A stretch of 64,000 nucleotides of DNA from Stereocaulon alpinum (lineage: Eukaryota; Ascomycota; Lecanoromycetes; Lecanorales; Stereocaulaceae): positions 109,916 through 173,915 of the forward strand of contig JAEUBA010000066.1 in NCBI GenBank assembly GCA_018257865.1. Direction: 5' to 3'. This document shows positions 44,727 to 56,751 of the stretch, in pieces. Position numbers and translations under genes: made by a program. Within the stretch, counting starts at the first letter, position 1, and every line of letters starts with the position of its first letter. The notes below the pieces were generated by a model that was not told the DNA's origin, did no database searches, and saw only the letters and a program-made list of their open reading frames with translations.

Positions 44727-47579
44727 ATGCGTCTGGATGTCAAGGTAAGGCGTTGATTTTGGTTGGGAATGAAGAGAGCCGAAAATTCCTGTCCTGTAGT
44801 AGCTAATTCACTTGCCAATTGCAGAGGCAGTTGTTTGCCAGGTCGGAGAGAGTGAAGGGCATTGACTTTCATCCCACAGAGTCGTGGGCAAGTTTCCCTT
44901 TCTCAATGTGATACTTTTGATTTGAGCTGACTTCTGTCAGATCCTGACGACGTTATACAGCGGTATGGAGTCACAGTGGCAGCAGGCGAAGGTGTCAACC
45001 GCGCAACAGCTAACAGAGCCAAGGGCATGTCTACATATGGTCTTACGAGACACAGGTACGACCAGGCGACTTTTCAGGTCAGGCCAATGCTAAGAAAGAC
45101 CTAGGCGATCGTCAAGACCTTCGAGCTCACAGATGTCCCCGTACGAGCGGGGCGATTCATCGCCCGCAAGAACTGGATCGTGTGCGGCTCAGATGACTTC
45201 CAAGTCCGTGTCTACAACTACAATACCTCCGAGAAAATCACTTCCTTCGAAGCTCACCCCGACTATATCCGTGCCATTGTCGTTCACCCTACACAGCCCT
45301 TTGTTCTCACAGCCTCAGATGACATGACGATAAAGTTATGGGATTGGGACAAGGGCTGGAAATGTGTACAGGTCTACGAGGGTCACAGTCATTATGTCAT
45401 GGGCATGGCAATAAACCCAAAAGATACGAATACATTTGCATCAGCATGTCTGGATAGGACGGTCAAGATATGGAGTTTTGGCTCAGGGCACGCAAATTAC
45501 ACGCTTGAGGCGCACGAAACGAAAGGAGTAAATCACGTCGACTATTATCCTCAGTCAGACAAACCATACCTCCTCACTACATCAGACGACCAGACGGTGA
45601 AGATATGGGACTATACGACGAAATCCTTGATTGCAACGCTAGAAGGCCATACCAGCAATGTCTCCTTCGCCTGTTACCACCCCGAACTACCTGTCATCAT
45701 CTCTGGATCCGAGGACGGCACGGTCAAGATATGGCATGCCAATACCTACCGACTGGAGCAATCTCTGACATACGGTCTAGAGAGGGCGTGGTGTGTAAGC
45801 TACCAACGTGGCAAGCAAGGCATTGCGGTGGGCTTCGACGATGGTGCTGTGGTTGTGAAGATGGGCCGAGAAGAGCCGGCGGTGTCTATGGACAATTCAG
45901 GAAAATTGATCTGGGCAAGGCATAGCGAAATTTTATCAGCCGTAATTAAGGGTGGGGATGCAACGATCAAAGATGGTTCACCAATAAGCTTGCCTGCAAA
46001 GGAGCTCGGCAACTGCGAAATCTACCCTCAGACCCTTACACATTCTCCTAACGGTCGGTTCGTTTCAGTCTGCGGTGACGGTGAGTACATCATCTATACT
46101 GCACTCGCATGGCGTAACAAGGCGTTTGGTTCTGCTCAAGATTTTGCGTGGGGCGTCAACACAAAGACGAACGATTATGCGATACGAGAGTCTGCTATGA
46201 GCGTCAAAATCTTCAGTAATTTCAAAGAGAAGGGGAGTGGAGTTGATGTAGGTTTCCAGGCGGAAGGTCTGAGCGGCGGTGTCTTGCTCGGTGTCAGGGG
46301 CCAGGGGGGTATCGGTCTCTTTGACTGGGAGACTGGCGCGCTGGTGAGAAGGATAGAAGTTGATCCAAAGGATGTGAGTATCGCCTCCAACTTAGACCTC
46401 TATGAGCAAGACTGACGAAAAAGATAGGTCTACTGGTCTGAGTCTGGCGAGCTTGTCACCCTTGCCTGTGATGAAACCTTTTACGTCCTCCGATTTTCCC
46501 GCGAAAACTACATCGAAGCCCTGCAAGCCGGTCAGGCAGAGGAAGATGGCGTCGAAGCCGCATTCGAAGTCGTAACCGACATCAACGAATCTGTTCGTAC
46601 AGGCCAATGGGTCGGCGACTGCTTTATCTACACCAACAGCACTAACCGGCTCAATTATCTTGTCGGCGACCAAACCTACACCGTGTCCCACTTTGACCAG
46701 CCAATGTACCTATTAGGCTACCTGCCACGTGATGGAAAAGCCTATGTCGCAGATAAAGACGTAAATGTCGTCTCCTACGCTCTCTCCCTCTCCGTCGTCG
46801 AATACCAAACTCTCGTTCTACGAGGAGACATGGACACTGCGGCCGAACTTCTAGTCGACATCGCAGACGATCAGAAGAACAAGATTGCCCGTTTCCTTGA
46901 AGGACAAGGCTACAAAGAAATGGCACTCGAGGTGGCCACAGACCCAGAACACCGCTTCGATCTTGCCCTCGCCCTCAATAACCTCCCAATCGCTCTCGAA
47001 ATTGCAAGAGAAGCAGACGTCGAACATCGCTGGAAGACTGTCGGCGACGCCGCGCTCTCAGGCTGGGATCTAGCACTAGCAGAAGAGTGCTTCACGAATG
47101 CGAAAGACATGGGATCACTCCTGCTCTTGCATACAGCCACTAACAATGCCGACGGTCTCCGGAAACTGACCGCCCAAGCGGACATGGCCGGCTCCCACAA
47201 CATTGCTTTCACATGTCTCTGGCAAATGGGTGACTTGGACGGCTGCATCGACCTCCTCGTCCGCACGAACAGAGTAGCGGAAGCAGTTCTGTTTGCGCAA
47301 ACATACAAACCAAGTCGATGCAAAGAGATTGTAGGACAGTGGAAAAGTGGGTTGGAGAAGGGTGGGAAGGGGAAAGTGAGCAGGATGCTTGGTGTGCCGC
47401 CTGTAGATGGGGAGGGTGACGCGGACTTGTTTCCTGAATGGGATGAGTATCTAAGGATAGAGAGGGAGGGAAAATCGGACACGTTAGTAGACGTCAGTGA
47501 AGACGTTGATGAGGCTGACACAAATGGAAACGAGGATGCGTATAGGAACGGCGGCGACGAAGTCAAGCATGAGGCTTAG
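44727..47579 (+). CDS. SEC27: COPI coat subunit beta' (Sec27/COPB2)
   Basis: Exons are 44727-44744, 44825-44887, 44941-44962, 45024-45055, 45105-46373 and 46428-47579, giving 851 aa (yeast 889). Beta'-COP is a coatomer subunit that binds dilysine cargo for Golgi-to-ER retrieval. The N-terminus MRLDVKRQLFARSERVKGID and the join LTTLYSGHVYIWSYETQ are diagnostic. A WD40 propeller fills residues 1 to about 300, with repeats ending IKLWDWD, VKIWSFG, VKIWDYT and VKIWHAN. The second beta-propeller and the alpha-solenoid follow (LNYLVGDQ, YLLGYLPRDGKAYVADKD, ALNNLPIALEIAREAD). The acidic tail is variable. Intron 44888-44940 begins GCAAGT, so it is a GC-AG intron. Exons 3 and 4 are only 22 and 32 nt. 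Confidence 0.95.
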
Positions 47580-47982
47580 GGATTCGAATTCAGCACATCT
47601 CGCACTGCAGAAAAGCAGATTCTCCGTCGGTTATACAGCTAGATCCCATATTCACGACTATAGCAATCATACAGTCGTCCTGCTCTCCAGCCAGTGAAAC
47701 CTATCCCACGATCCCTTCAAACCCCTCACCTTCCACCCCACACCCTCCTCCACTTCCACCTACCCCCCAGACGCCCCCATAACAGCCCCAACCCCAACCC
47801 CATCCAGCACTATCCCGCTACCCCTATTCCCCCATTAAACTACACCCGCCCCCCATTCCCTACGCACCTCATAATAACAGAGATAACAAACTCCCTACCT
47901 ACCTACCCAACCCACTATTCTATTCTATTCTATATAATGCCCTTGAATACACCCACACCGACGTACGCGACGCACGCGACGC

Positions 47983-48018
47983 GATGGATGGATGGATGGA
48001 TGGAGTGAGTGAGTGAGT
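47983..48018. repeat. Tetranucleotide microsatellite (GATG)n then (GAGT)n
   Basis: About five GATG units run directly into about three GAGT units, between the C-rich and G-rich blocks. Confidence 0.85.
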
Positions 48019-48173
48019 ACCTTATATCATCATCACCACCGCCGCCGCTCTATGCAGATCACGTACTTGCTATTGGTGTTGGGGCTGCTTCTGCTTCTGT
48101 TATTTCCGCGAGATATCGTTATGTTACGTTTAGGAGGAGGGTATGAGGTGAGTTTGATTGATTGAGATGCTGG

Positions 48174-48198
48174 GAGGAAGGAAGGAAGGAAGGAAGGA
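48174..48198. repeat. (AAGG)n microsatellite
   Basis: About six tandem AAGG units at the left edge of the G-rich block. Confidence 0.85.
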
Positions 48199-49079
48199 GG
48201 GGCGCGAGGAGGGGGGGGGTTTGTTTTGTGTGTGTGTGGATATAGGGAGGGAGGGAGGGTGGGGAGGGATTATGGGGGGGGGGTTTTTTTTTCCTTTTGA
48301 GAGGAGGGTGGTGGTGGTTTGGGGGTGGGGTGTGGGGTGTGTTTTGGGGTCGCTTTGATGAGATGGGATGGGTGGGAGGTGGTGGGGTTTGTGCGTGCTG
48401 GGGGTTTGGCGAGGATTGGTTCTGTGGGGGTGGGATGGGATGTGCGGTTGTTAGGGGCGATAATGCTGCGTTTGTGTGGGATAGCGTGTCGGGGCGAGTT
48501 TTGGAGGTTCGGATAAGTGTATGGTATGTATATTGTGTATATTTTGTGCAAAAGTCTCGAAGCTTCGAGAGAAGGGTAGGTAGCTCACAAAGCGCCCTCT
48601 AAACCTCCACATCAATTTCAAGCCATTATTCGTGATGAATATATACTCCGTCATCAGTCTCGAATGTCTCGATAACATAAACGCCTTTGGTCTACGTAGT
48701 CGGTGCTTTGCATTCATCAACGAACATGCCTGTATTGCAAGCTAATATGCTTATTTAGAATCGTGACGGGGATGATTTCGGAGTGCCTGAACCTTTGACG
48801 CTGCAGGCTTGTGAGAATGTGATATGAGGAGTCCCTATCGAGGCGACCTGCGTTCCTGTGCTTGTGGTTCACATGGAGTCATTCGGGCGAAAGCAGCTTG
48901 CTTGGGCTATTTGGGGGATAGATGTGGTTGATGGGTTGATTGATTGGTTGTGTGATGGATATATATAAGATTGAGTAACTACAAAGGGACATACTCGCAA
49001 TATCTTGCTTGCCCCGTGAGGAGTTACCTACCTTATATATTCAGTGTTCAATCCTTAGGAACCCCTCTCCAGGTCTAGC

Positions 49080-49100
49080 CTGCCTGTCTGCCTGCCTGCC
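49080..49100. repeat. Short (CTGC)n repeat
   Basis: Imperfect CTGC/CTGT units, about five copies. Confidence 0.7.
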
Positions 49101-52100
49101 AGCCAGAGCAATGTCCACCATCCCAATGCATGGTAGTTTTGGATCTTTCCCGTCAATGAAAGCGAGTTGTTTCGTGTCTTCCTATTTCTTCTAGAGTACA
49201 GGCCCTCACCGAACTCGTTTATCCCGCGAGGGCCCGAATGAATGAGAATGAATAGGCATAGTGGCGTAGCGTGGAGTCCGCCGCGCGTGCGTGCAAGGCT
49301 GGGACTGAACAAGGTGGTAGTTCAGAGAGATGTATAAGGTACTCGGCTCTGACAGGGCCGTCCCTGGTGACGATCCCTAGCCAGTCAACCAATCAAAAGT
49401 GATGCGTTATTTCTCTACTTTTAGATGTGTAATAACCGCGTTCTGATTTGAGAAGAGATACCGCGCTGGGAGAGGATGGGGAGGTAAATGGTTGGATGGT
49501 GAGAGTCATTTTTGTAGTAGGCGTTCTTTCTCTGTCAGCAATCACGTCTCATGTGGATGACAGCGCAGGCAAGCCGCGCTCTCTTGCACCACGGTTGCTG
49601 GGATCATGTGAGGATGAGGGGGTGTCATCCTGGGAGGATGTGAGACTTGAATTGGCTCACACAAAGAAATGAAGAGGGGGTGAGGTAGAGCAGCTGCGGC
49701 TGTGTTGGTGAGTGGGTACGATGGAGACAAGAATACGGCTCAGCTGGAGCCTGTTATCGAGATGGAGGAGCATCGACGGAGGAGAGGCAATGAGCAGGGT
49801 TGAATATGAACAGTAGCATCTGCAAATTGGGACGTCCAAGGCAAACGTTTCAAGAAAGACGCAGGCGCATGTCTACCCGGATTTCTTGGAAGCGTGGACC
49901 CGGCATTCTCCACGATGCCATGATTGTTGCGCTTAGGTGGCAGTAAATCAAACGGGGATCGAGGAGGGTTTTGGCCATGCTCGACCACTCAGGGACTTTA
50001 CGGTGGCGAGGAGATGAGTGGGATGCACCAAGGATAAAGGATATTTGAGGTAAATGCAGAGATAGGGGGAGAGATGATTGATAATGACAAATGAACATGG
50101 GCGGAAGAATACATTGGGGGTTTGTGCTTGTGCATGCATGCAGCACCTGGGGGAGTCCGATCTCAGGTGGTACGGTAAGCGCACTATGGCCAACCGCATA
50201 TATGACACTGCAGTGATCGGATTCAAACGTTACCGATGAATCGAAATTGGGTACGTTTTATTCGGTACGTATTCGAGTATACGTACCTCGCTTAGCTCCA
50301 TGAGATGCTCTCGGGCCTCGTGCTTGGCCTGTGCTTCCAAGCTAGGGCGATTTGTCGCCCGGGACGATGGGGATGCATGGCCACGCGTATCGGAGCGGTG
50401 AATGGGCAACGTGGCTACCCGCAGCAACTTCCATGTCATTGACTGGACTGAGGCAATTTTGACATCCTAAGGTATACTTCTCACTGACTAGTATGCACGT
50501 GCTGCAGTCACCATTGCCCCTGTCGGATGCTTGGGCATAGTGTCTCGGGCTTGTGGCCTCCGTGAACTCCGTAGTCTGACCCCCGGGGGGTATATAGGTA
50601 TCTGCTAGGCCCTAGTACATGTATTGTACTGTGAGGAGGGTGATGTATCTGATCGCTGACACAGGCCGGTGGTCTGACTATTGTCCTCGTCTTACTCCCA
50701 GGCCTGGTGACCTGTCTCTAGTGCATCGCTAGTAGTACGCAGTCATGGTATTCATCTGAGTGAGTCTTGCTCGGCCTTCAACAGAAGCCGTAAAACGATC
50801 TGGAACTTGACGCGCATTGCATTGCATAACTACCTAACCTCTTGGCAGAATTCCGATTCACAAGCATAAGCTAGTGGCTTGTCCGCTAGTGGAAAATCGA
50901 AACCACGTGTCATCCCGTGTCTACAAGCCACCATTCCATGTGTCTTAGACTCTGGCCGGATCTTCCAGGCTAACCTCGAAGAGTACATTGGGAGGTACTT
51001 CACTCGGTTTATCTTTGTAATCAAAGCTTTGACCAAGGGGCATTCGTGCGCACGTGTATTCGGTTCGATGGAGGAGAATAATGTACAAATACGAGAAGAC
51101 TTAGTATCACTTTGAACGTGGAGTCCTCATCGGGGTACATGAGTGATCGACCGAACCTCCGGCTAAAGCTCGGATATGACAGACGGGCCTGGGGAAGCAT
51201 AACTATAAAGCCTCAATCAAGCCGCAGCCTAGGTAGGCGGCGATGTGTGGGTCCCCCAGTAATCGAATCTCATGTAATATCTAACTTACTTGACACCTTG
51301 GCAAGGCCCCTCGAGAGAGATTTTTCGTGATGAATGATGCAAATGTCGATCGGAGCGGAATCGAATCCACACTTCTCCAGCGCAAATCCTAGTTAGGCCC
51401 ACAGCTGTAAAAAGATGGCCCGGCTTTAAGAAGGGTTTAACGCTTGCCGTCGATCAGTGCTTACCTTTTCGGTTCCACGGAGTTGATCGCATCGACTGTT
51501 GGTTGGCTCGTCGGTTTAAGCATTTCATATGTGCATAAAGAGCACGAGGCTTTTCAGGGCCCCTGAGTCAGTGCTCGAGACTGCGGCCTTGACATCTGAA
51601 GAAGGTGTGATACAATCTTCTCCTTACCATAGCATTGTCTGCACGCCAATCGTGCTGATTTCGGCTTTCGGCTGTGCAACTCGCGCTGACTAATTGCGTC
51701 ACCTGTTCTGAAGATCGGCGGGTGGCTAAGAGCTCGTGGCTGCCATGCTACCTTAGTTTGGCGCCGACACTATCACCGGAAGAACAAGGATTTAAAAACC
51801 TCATGACCAATGTCTGGACGTGTCATATTGTTGTTTCGAAATAGTGTTTCACTTGTCGCTTCCCCTAGGCTACCTGTGCCTCATGGTTCGGCGCCTGCAA
51901 GATCCTGGGTTCGTTGCTCCGGTGTCATCTCCACAACCGTTGGAGCGGTGTTTCAGCTGTATGACCGTCGTGCGGGAAATTACTAGTATGGAGGTCACCC
52001 ACCCAAAGCGTCTAATATGCTTTCCAGAGGGCTACACTTGAGCACTTTCTACTTCCGGCTGTAATTACCCTAAATTAATATGAGTGGGGCGTTGGGGGCC

Positions 52101-53164
52101 ACAAAGCCGTTATGGCTGAGGAAAAGCCGTTGCGACTTACTATTGCCCTGTTGATAAGGTCGGCAGAAATTCGATAAGACTTGTTGTCTACAATCTCATC
52201 GCATCATGGCTGCAGAATAGGGGGATTTGTCAAAAATGTACTGTATATAGATGTGCATAGTGGTCTGCCTTACATATTGCATGGCCACGGATGCCCGAGG
52301 GCCTGAAACGCTGCGTCTTAATCTCATCCACAGCCCCGGGTCCACGAATCACTCTTCTACAGGTTGAACACGAGATTAGTACACCTTCGACCTCCATCAT
52401 GACAAAGAGAAGACTGCATCAAAGATGATTCTTGGACTCATTGTGCACGAGTCGCGCGGCTCATGGTCCGATCAGGAAGATTGGTGAGTGGTGGATCGCC
52501 GAAGCTACTCACTCCACTAGCTGATAGACTTTTCTTATTCGTAGGAAAGAAACTCCACAGAGCTCCCCACGATCATTACTTCCTTGTATGTTTACGTAGT
52601 AAAAGAAAAAGACATTTCCAAGTATTATATTTGCATTGCCAATCGACGTTCTCATCTCGCTTTCTATTAGGGGCATGTTATAAGGCATGGCCGCAATCGT
52701 CAAGATCACCATGGTGAGAGACAAAGGATTTCGGCTGACATCACAGTGCCCGAGTTTGGAGTGGAGTGCCTTGCCTTACCTTACCACGTTTAGGCCGGGC
52801 TTGCATGGTGCATGACGCGTGCAGGGATTCTTCATAGCTACCCACCAATCACTCATGCCTTAGCACATGCCGATACCCTAGCGGCGTGCACCGTAATCCC
52901 TGTGCCCTCGTGTCTTGCCGATCAAATCTGACACACAGGCTTGCCCTTAGTCTTTACTGTAGCCCAATTCACGCTTCCACCGTCCCCTAGCTCGCCCAAT
53001 TGCCACCCCCTACTCCCCCCCCCTGCTCGACTCTCCTAGGGCTCCTTCCCCCGGCAGTAGTACTAACGCAGCAACGTGCACAAGTGACAAAAGCATGCTC
53101 ACATTTTCTGCGGGAGTGACACAAAATAGTAGTGTGGTCGTTTGTCGTCTCGGACGAGGAAGCA

Positions 53165-53596
53165 ATGCAGGCGACTAGTCTGCCTCCATATACACTACTC
53201 ATACCACTACCCATCCTTAACCCCAACCCACCGAAGTCAGAGCATCATCTCCAACCGTCCCACCAAACCCAGATTGCTCATTTTGCCTCCACCCCAGACA
53301 ATTCCATTATTATTCGTCCTCATGAAATTGGCTCCGTCGCTATTTGCTTTCTAGCCACGCCTACTACCGCTGCTACTGCCCTCCTAGGCAAATCTAAGCA
53401 TCAATTGCCGTCACACCCTAAACTCTTTTGGCGCCTCACCTGTCACGAGTTTTACAAACCGCATCCGTATTTAGGCTGTACCGTCGGCCATATCGCCTTA
53501 CATGACGGGTCCGTCATCGTCTCTCATATCTTCCACGCCCTCCATCATCTCCCTGCGCAATCCCTGGCTGTCCCGCCGCTACAGTGCACATGGTAA
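53165..53596 (+). promoter_or_regulatory. Upstream ORF overlapping the flbA start
   Basis: ATG 53165 opens a 143-codon frame that ends at 53596, passing over the flbA ATG (53502) in another frame. It shows no domain. If it lies in the mRNA, scanning ribosomes would be carried past the flbA start. It may equally be promoter sequence. Confidence 0.3.
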
Positions 53597-55823
53597 CACT
53601 GACCTGGCACAAATAGAAAACGCTTCACAGGCCACCGCATCCTACCTTCCGACCAGTCAACGACAGTCTCCTCCGACCTCTCACAAGCCTTCCTCCTCCC
53701 GCGACCCGGAGAGTATTCCCTCCAACCACGGCCACCAGGCCAGACACAACAGACTGTCAATTGCAGCTATCGCCCGAGAGAAAACAAACGCTGCTCTAGC
53801 GAATCTTTCCGCTGGCGTGCGTCCTAAAACATCACAGGTGTCACTCCACTCGTCGTCCTCATCCTCAAATAGCCTATCGAAGCAGACAACCACCGCCGCG
53901 GCACCGCCCACCGAGAACGCCTCCAGAGAGAAGGGCTACTTCAATATATCACCCACTCGTGCGGAGCCAGACTCGGTTATATCCCCTGCCGCAGCTCAGA
54001 GTCCGGTAGGGGAAGGTTCAGCACATCCAGTTGCTTTGTCTTCCCTCATCCAAGACCGACGGCGACTTCTCGAAACGACACCGTCTCCTTCACTCCGCAA
54101 CCTCCCCCAAGCACCTTCAGAATCTCCACAGCAAGCAGCACAGAACAAGATGCATCAAACCTCTTCAAGACTTCTCCGCATGACGGATGAAGAACGACCC
54201 TTTACGCGAGACTTTGAGGACCTCTTCTCTACGTTAATGGTCAGCCTGCCACTGTCCGCCCATCGAGTACGTTTCCAAAAGGTCGACCACACATTTACCT
54301 CGGAAGAGGCCATAAACAATCTTGGTTCTCTCAAATTTTCCCAATCCAATCGCATGCCAGATCCCAAGGATCCCTCACGGATTGTCACTACAACGACCAC
54401 TACTACATTCTCAATGGCGAAAGAGATGGCACGATCCGTATGTCAGCGCTTCATGGACGCTCGCTTTATTGAGCCTGCGGATGCGAAGCCAGTTCCGATC
54501 TTCCCTCTGAAGAACGCTGTCTGGCAGCTTACACCAAAGGGCATGCACGTGCTTACACGATTCTGTCAGCGTAATGGTATAAATCAAAGGCATGTGCTTG
54601 ATCTTCTGGATAGTCCTCGGAATACAATGCAGCTGGTTATCTTGGAAAGGGATAGTGGTACGGACAAGCTATCGCATGACCGGGCGACAATAGAGGTCAT
54701 CTTCCGCCGCTTTTCTGGTCAAGATGGGCCCAACATCAAGAACAATACCTCAGCTTCTGATAACGACTCCTTGAGCGACTATTACAATGGCTTGATCGGT
54801 GTGAAAATGGCAAAGGAAAGGAAGATCTTGGACCGAATTGTTCCGAATACATTTACTGGCAAAACTGCCGTTGACTGGCTGATGGACTGCTGCACAACCG
54901 TTGACCGCAGAGAAGTCTATGAAATTGCGGAGCTCTTTGTTCAGCATGGCCTGATCTGGGCTGTTGTAGAAGACAAGGTCTATGCTCATCATACCCCTGG
55001 TGCTTCCAAGTTCCAGCCTACGAAAAACGCTATCTACGGTCTGACAGACAAGGGTCAACGTACTGCAGGATGGCTTGGCAGAGAACCCAGCCCCGTCAAC
55101 GACGTGCGAGCAGATGTTGCGAACAACAACAGAAACGACAAGGGAGGCCCGAGATTCGCGAACAAAAACCGTTTGACCATCATCGTGAACGATCCGGCAT
55201 TACGACTACTATTCAGGGAGTTCTTGCGGGACACCCATTGCGAAGAGAATCTAGCCTTCTACCTTGAAGTCAGAGAGTTCACAAGGAGTTACGACGCTTC
55301 CGAAAGAGCGAAGGCTTTTTCGAGGTTAGACGCGATCAGAGAAAACCTCGCAGCTGCATATGGTACGTAATCCTAGCACTCATGTACGCTCTGAAACTAA
55401 CATTTGTTAGGTCTCTACAATGCGTTCTTGGCACCAGGGTCTCCGTGCGAGCTGAACATCGATCACAACCTGCGTAATAGCTTGGCTGGCCGTATGACTC
55501 GTGCAGTTGGTGATGACGACTCCCTGCTGAAGAGTTTACAAGAGGTCGTCGGCTTGTTCAGGGATGCGCAAACCTCGGTCTTCAAGCTGATGTCGAGCGT
55601 AAGCACAACCCACCTTGCCCTTGCAGACCTGGATATTGACACGATGCAGGACTCCGTGCCAAAGTTCCTCAAAGAGCCAAGATATGCCACAGTGCTGGCC
55701 CAACATAACTTCGACCATGCAGTTGCCCAGGCCAACCAGCATGGATCGCAGCAGATGGTTCTACCGGAGCGCTCCAAAAGTAAAGCCGTCCGAGATCGGG
55801 ATCGGGACCTTCGGACTTCTTGA
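53502..55823 (+). CDS. flbA: DEP-RGS regulator of G-protein signalling (FlbA/Sst2 type)
   Basis: Exons are 53502-55362, 55411-55598 and 55650-55823 (introns 48 and 51 nt), giving 740 aa; A. nidulans FlbA is 719. FlbA is the GTPase activator for the growth-promoting G-alpha subunit and so opens the way to conidiation. Residues 1-220 are Ser/Pro-rich. A first DEP region follows RMTDEERPFTRDFEDLFSTL. The second DEP (about 436-520) has ILDRIVPNTFTGKTAVDWLM and ELFVQHGLIWAV. The RGS box (about 554-730) has LTIIVNDPALRLLFREFLRD and ENLAFYLEVREF, then LYNAFLAPGSPCELNIDHNL and VPKFLKEPRYATVL. The second intron joins FKLMSS to DSVPKF, as the RGS fold needs. Confidence 0.93.
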
Positions 55824-56751
55824 CGACCTGCATATGCATGAATCATTCCTCCATTTCCACGTTGCAGGCCGAAGATGATTTCAAATCGCTGATCTACGAA
55901 GGCTTGGCGCATATGGATACTACCTCATCATGTCTCACCTGAATCCCTCGGCCGACACTGGTGTCAGTCTCACGCCACGCCCGCATATCTTCGAAAGCTG
56001 GCACTTTTGACTGAAGCCTCTACCTTACTATCTTGGATCACTATGATGCGGGCCTATGGCTGTTGGATATGCATGTCCCACAGTCACCTACAATCCCCTT
56101 GACCCAGCGTTACCCAAAGCATTGAAGCCTTGCAGCAGTCGCCCAAAGCTTCTACTTGCATACGGCCTACTGTCTACCTTCTGGATATGAGTTCTGCATT
56201 GGACACGGAGTTAATTGATATTCTTATCCGTGGGAATGGATAGAAACCCGTTTATGACCGTTGATGGAAAGCATTTGCGTTATTGTTCATCATACCTTAT
56301 GTATGGATAGGCGGATCACCTATTGTTCTGCTTTTTTGCTTTGCTTTCATTGCATTGTTGGTTTTGAGAACTGGTGGCAACACCAGGAGCGGGTGCAGGC
56401 GACGGTTGTGCATATTGGGTATCGGTATCATAGAAAGCATAAGCTACGCACAGGAACACATACTTCCGCTCAGGTAGACTAGACATGCAATTAAATCATG
56501 GAACTCACATCAAAGTTTCTCGATCGTAGAGAAAACAGGGTGATCATTAAACTCGCCGAACTGGCAGAACTTCATTCCGCCGCATCGCGTCGCGTGGCGC
56601 TTGGCGCGTAGAACTGCAACCACTTTCAGCTACCAATTATTCACTACCTCCATACGAATCAACACAACCAATCACTCGCACCACCCCAATCCCACCTCAC
56701 AGCTACTGACGCACCTCTTATACACGCATACCATGACCGCGCTACACAACA
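55824..56751. other. Intergenic, flbA 3' region and ORC4 promoter
   Basis: No coding signal. From about 56600 the strand turns CA/CT-rich up to the ORC4 start. Confidence 0.4.

Larger units (their letters stand above)
47580..53501. other. 5.9 kb region without a recognised gene
   Basis: From 47690 to 47900 the + strand is extremely C-rich, then simple repeats, then from 48150 to 48500 extremely G-rich. Beyond 48.6 kb the composition is ordinary with no frame I would call. The stretch from about 51.8 kb to the next gene could be its long upstream regulatory region. A tRNA-like T-arm word near 51350 did not fold into a tRNA. Confidence 0.4.

Noticed and set aside
51343..51420. Possible tRNA on the minus strand
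   Set aside because: A T-arm-like word is present, but the flanking bases do not form the T stem and I find no acceptor or anticodon arm.
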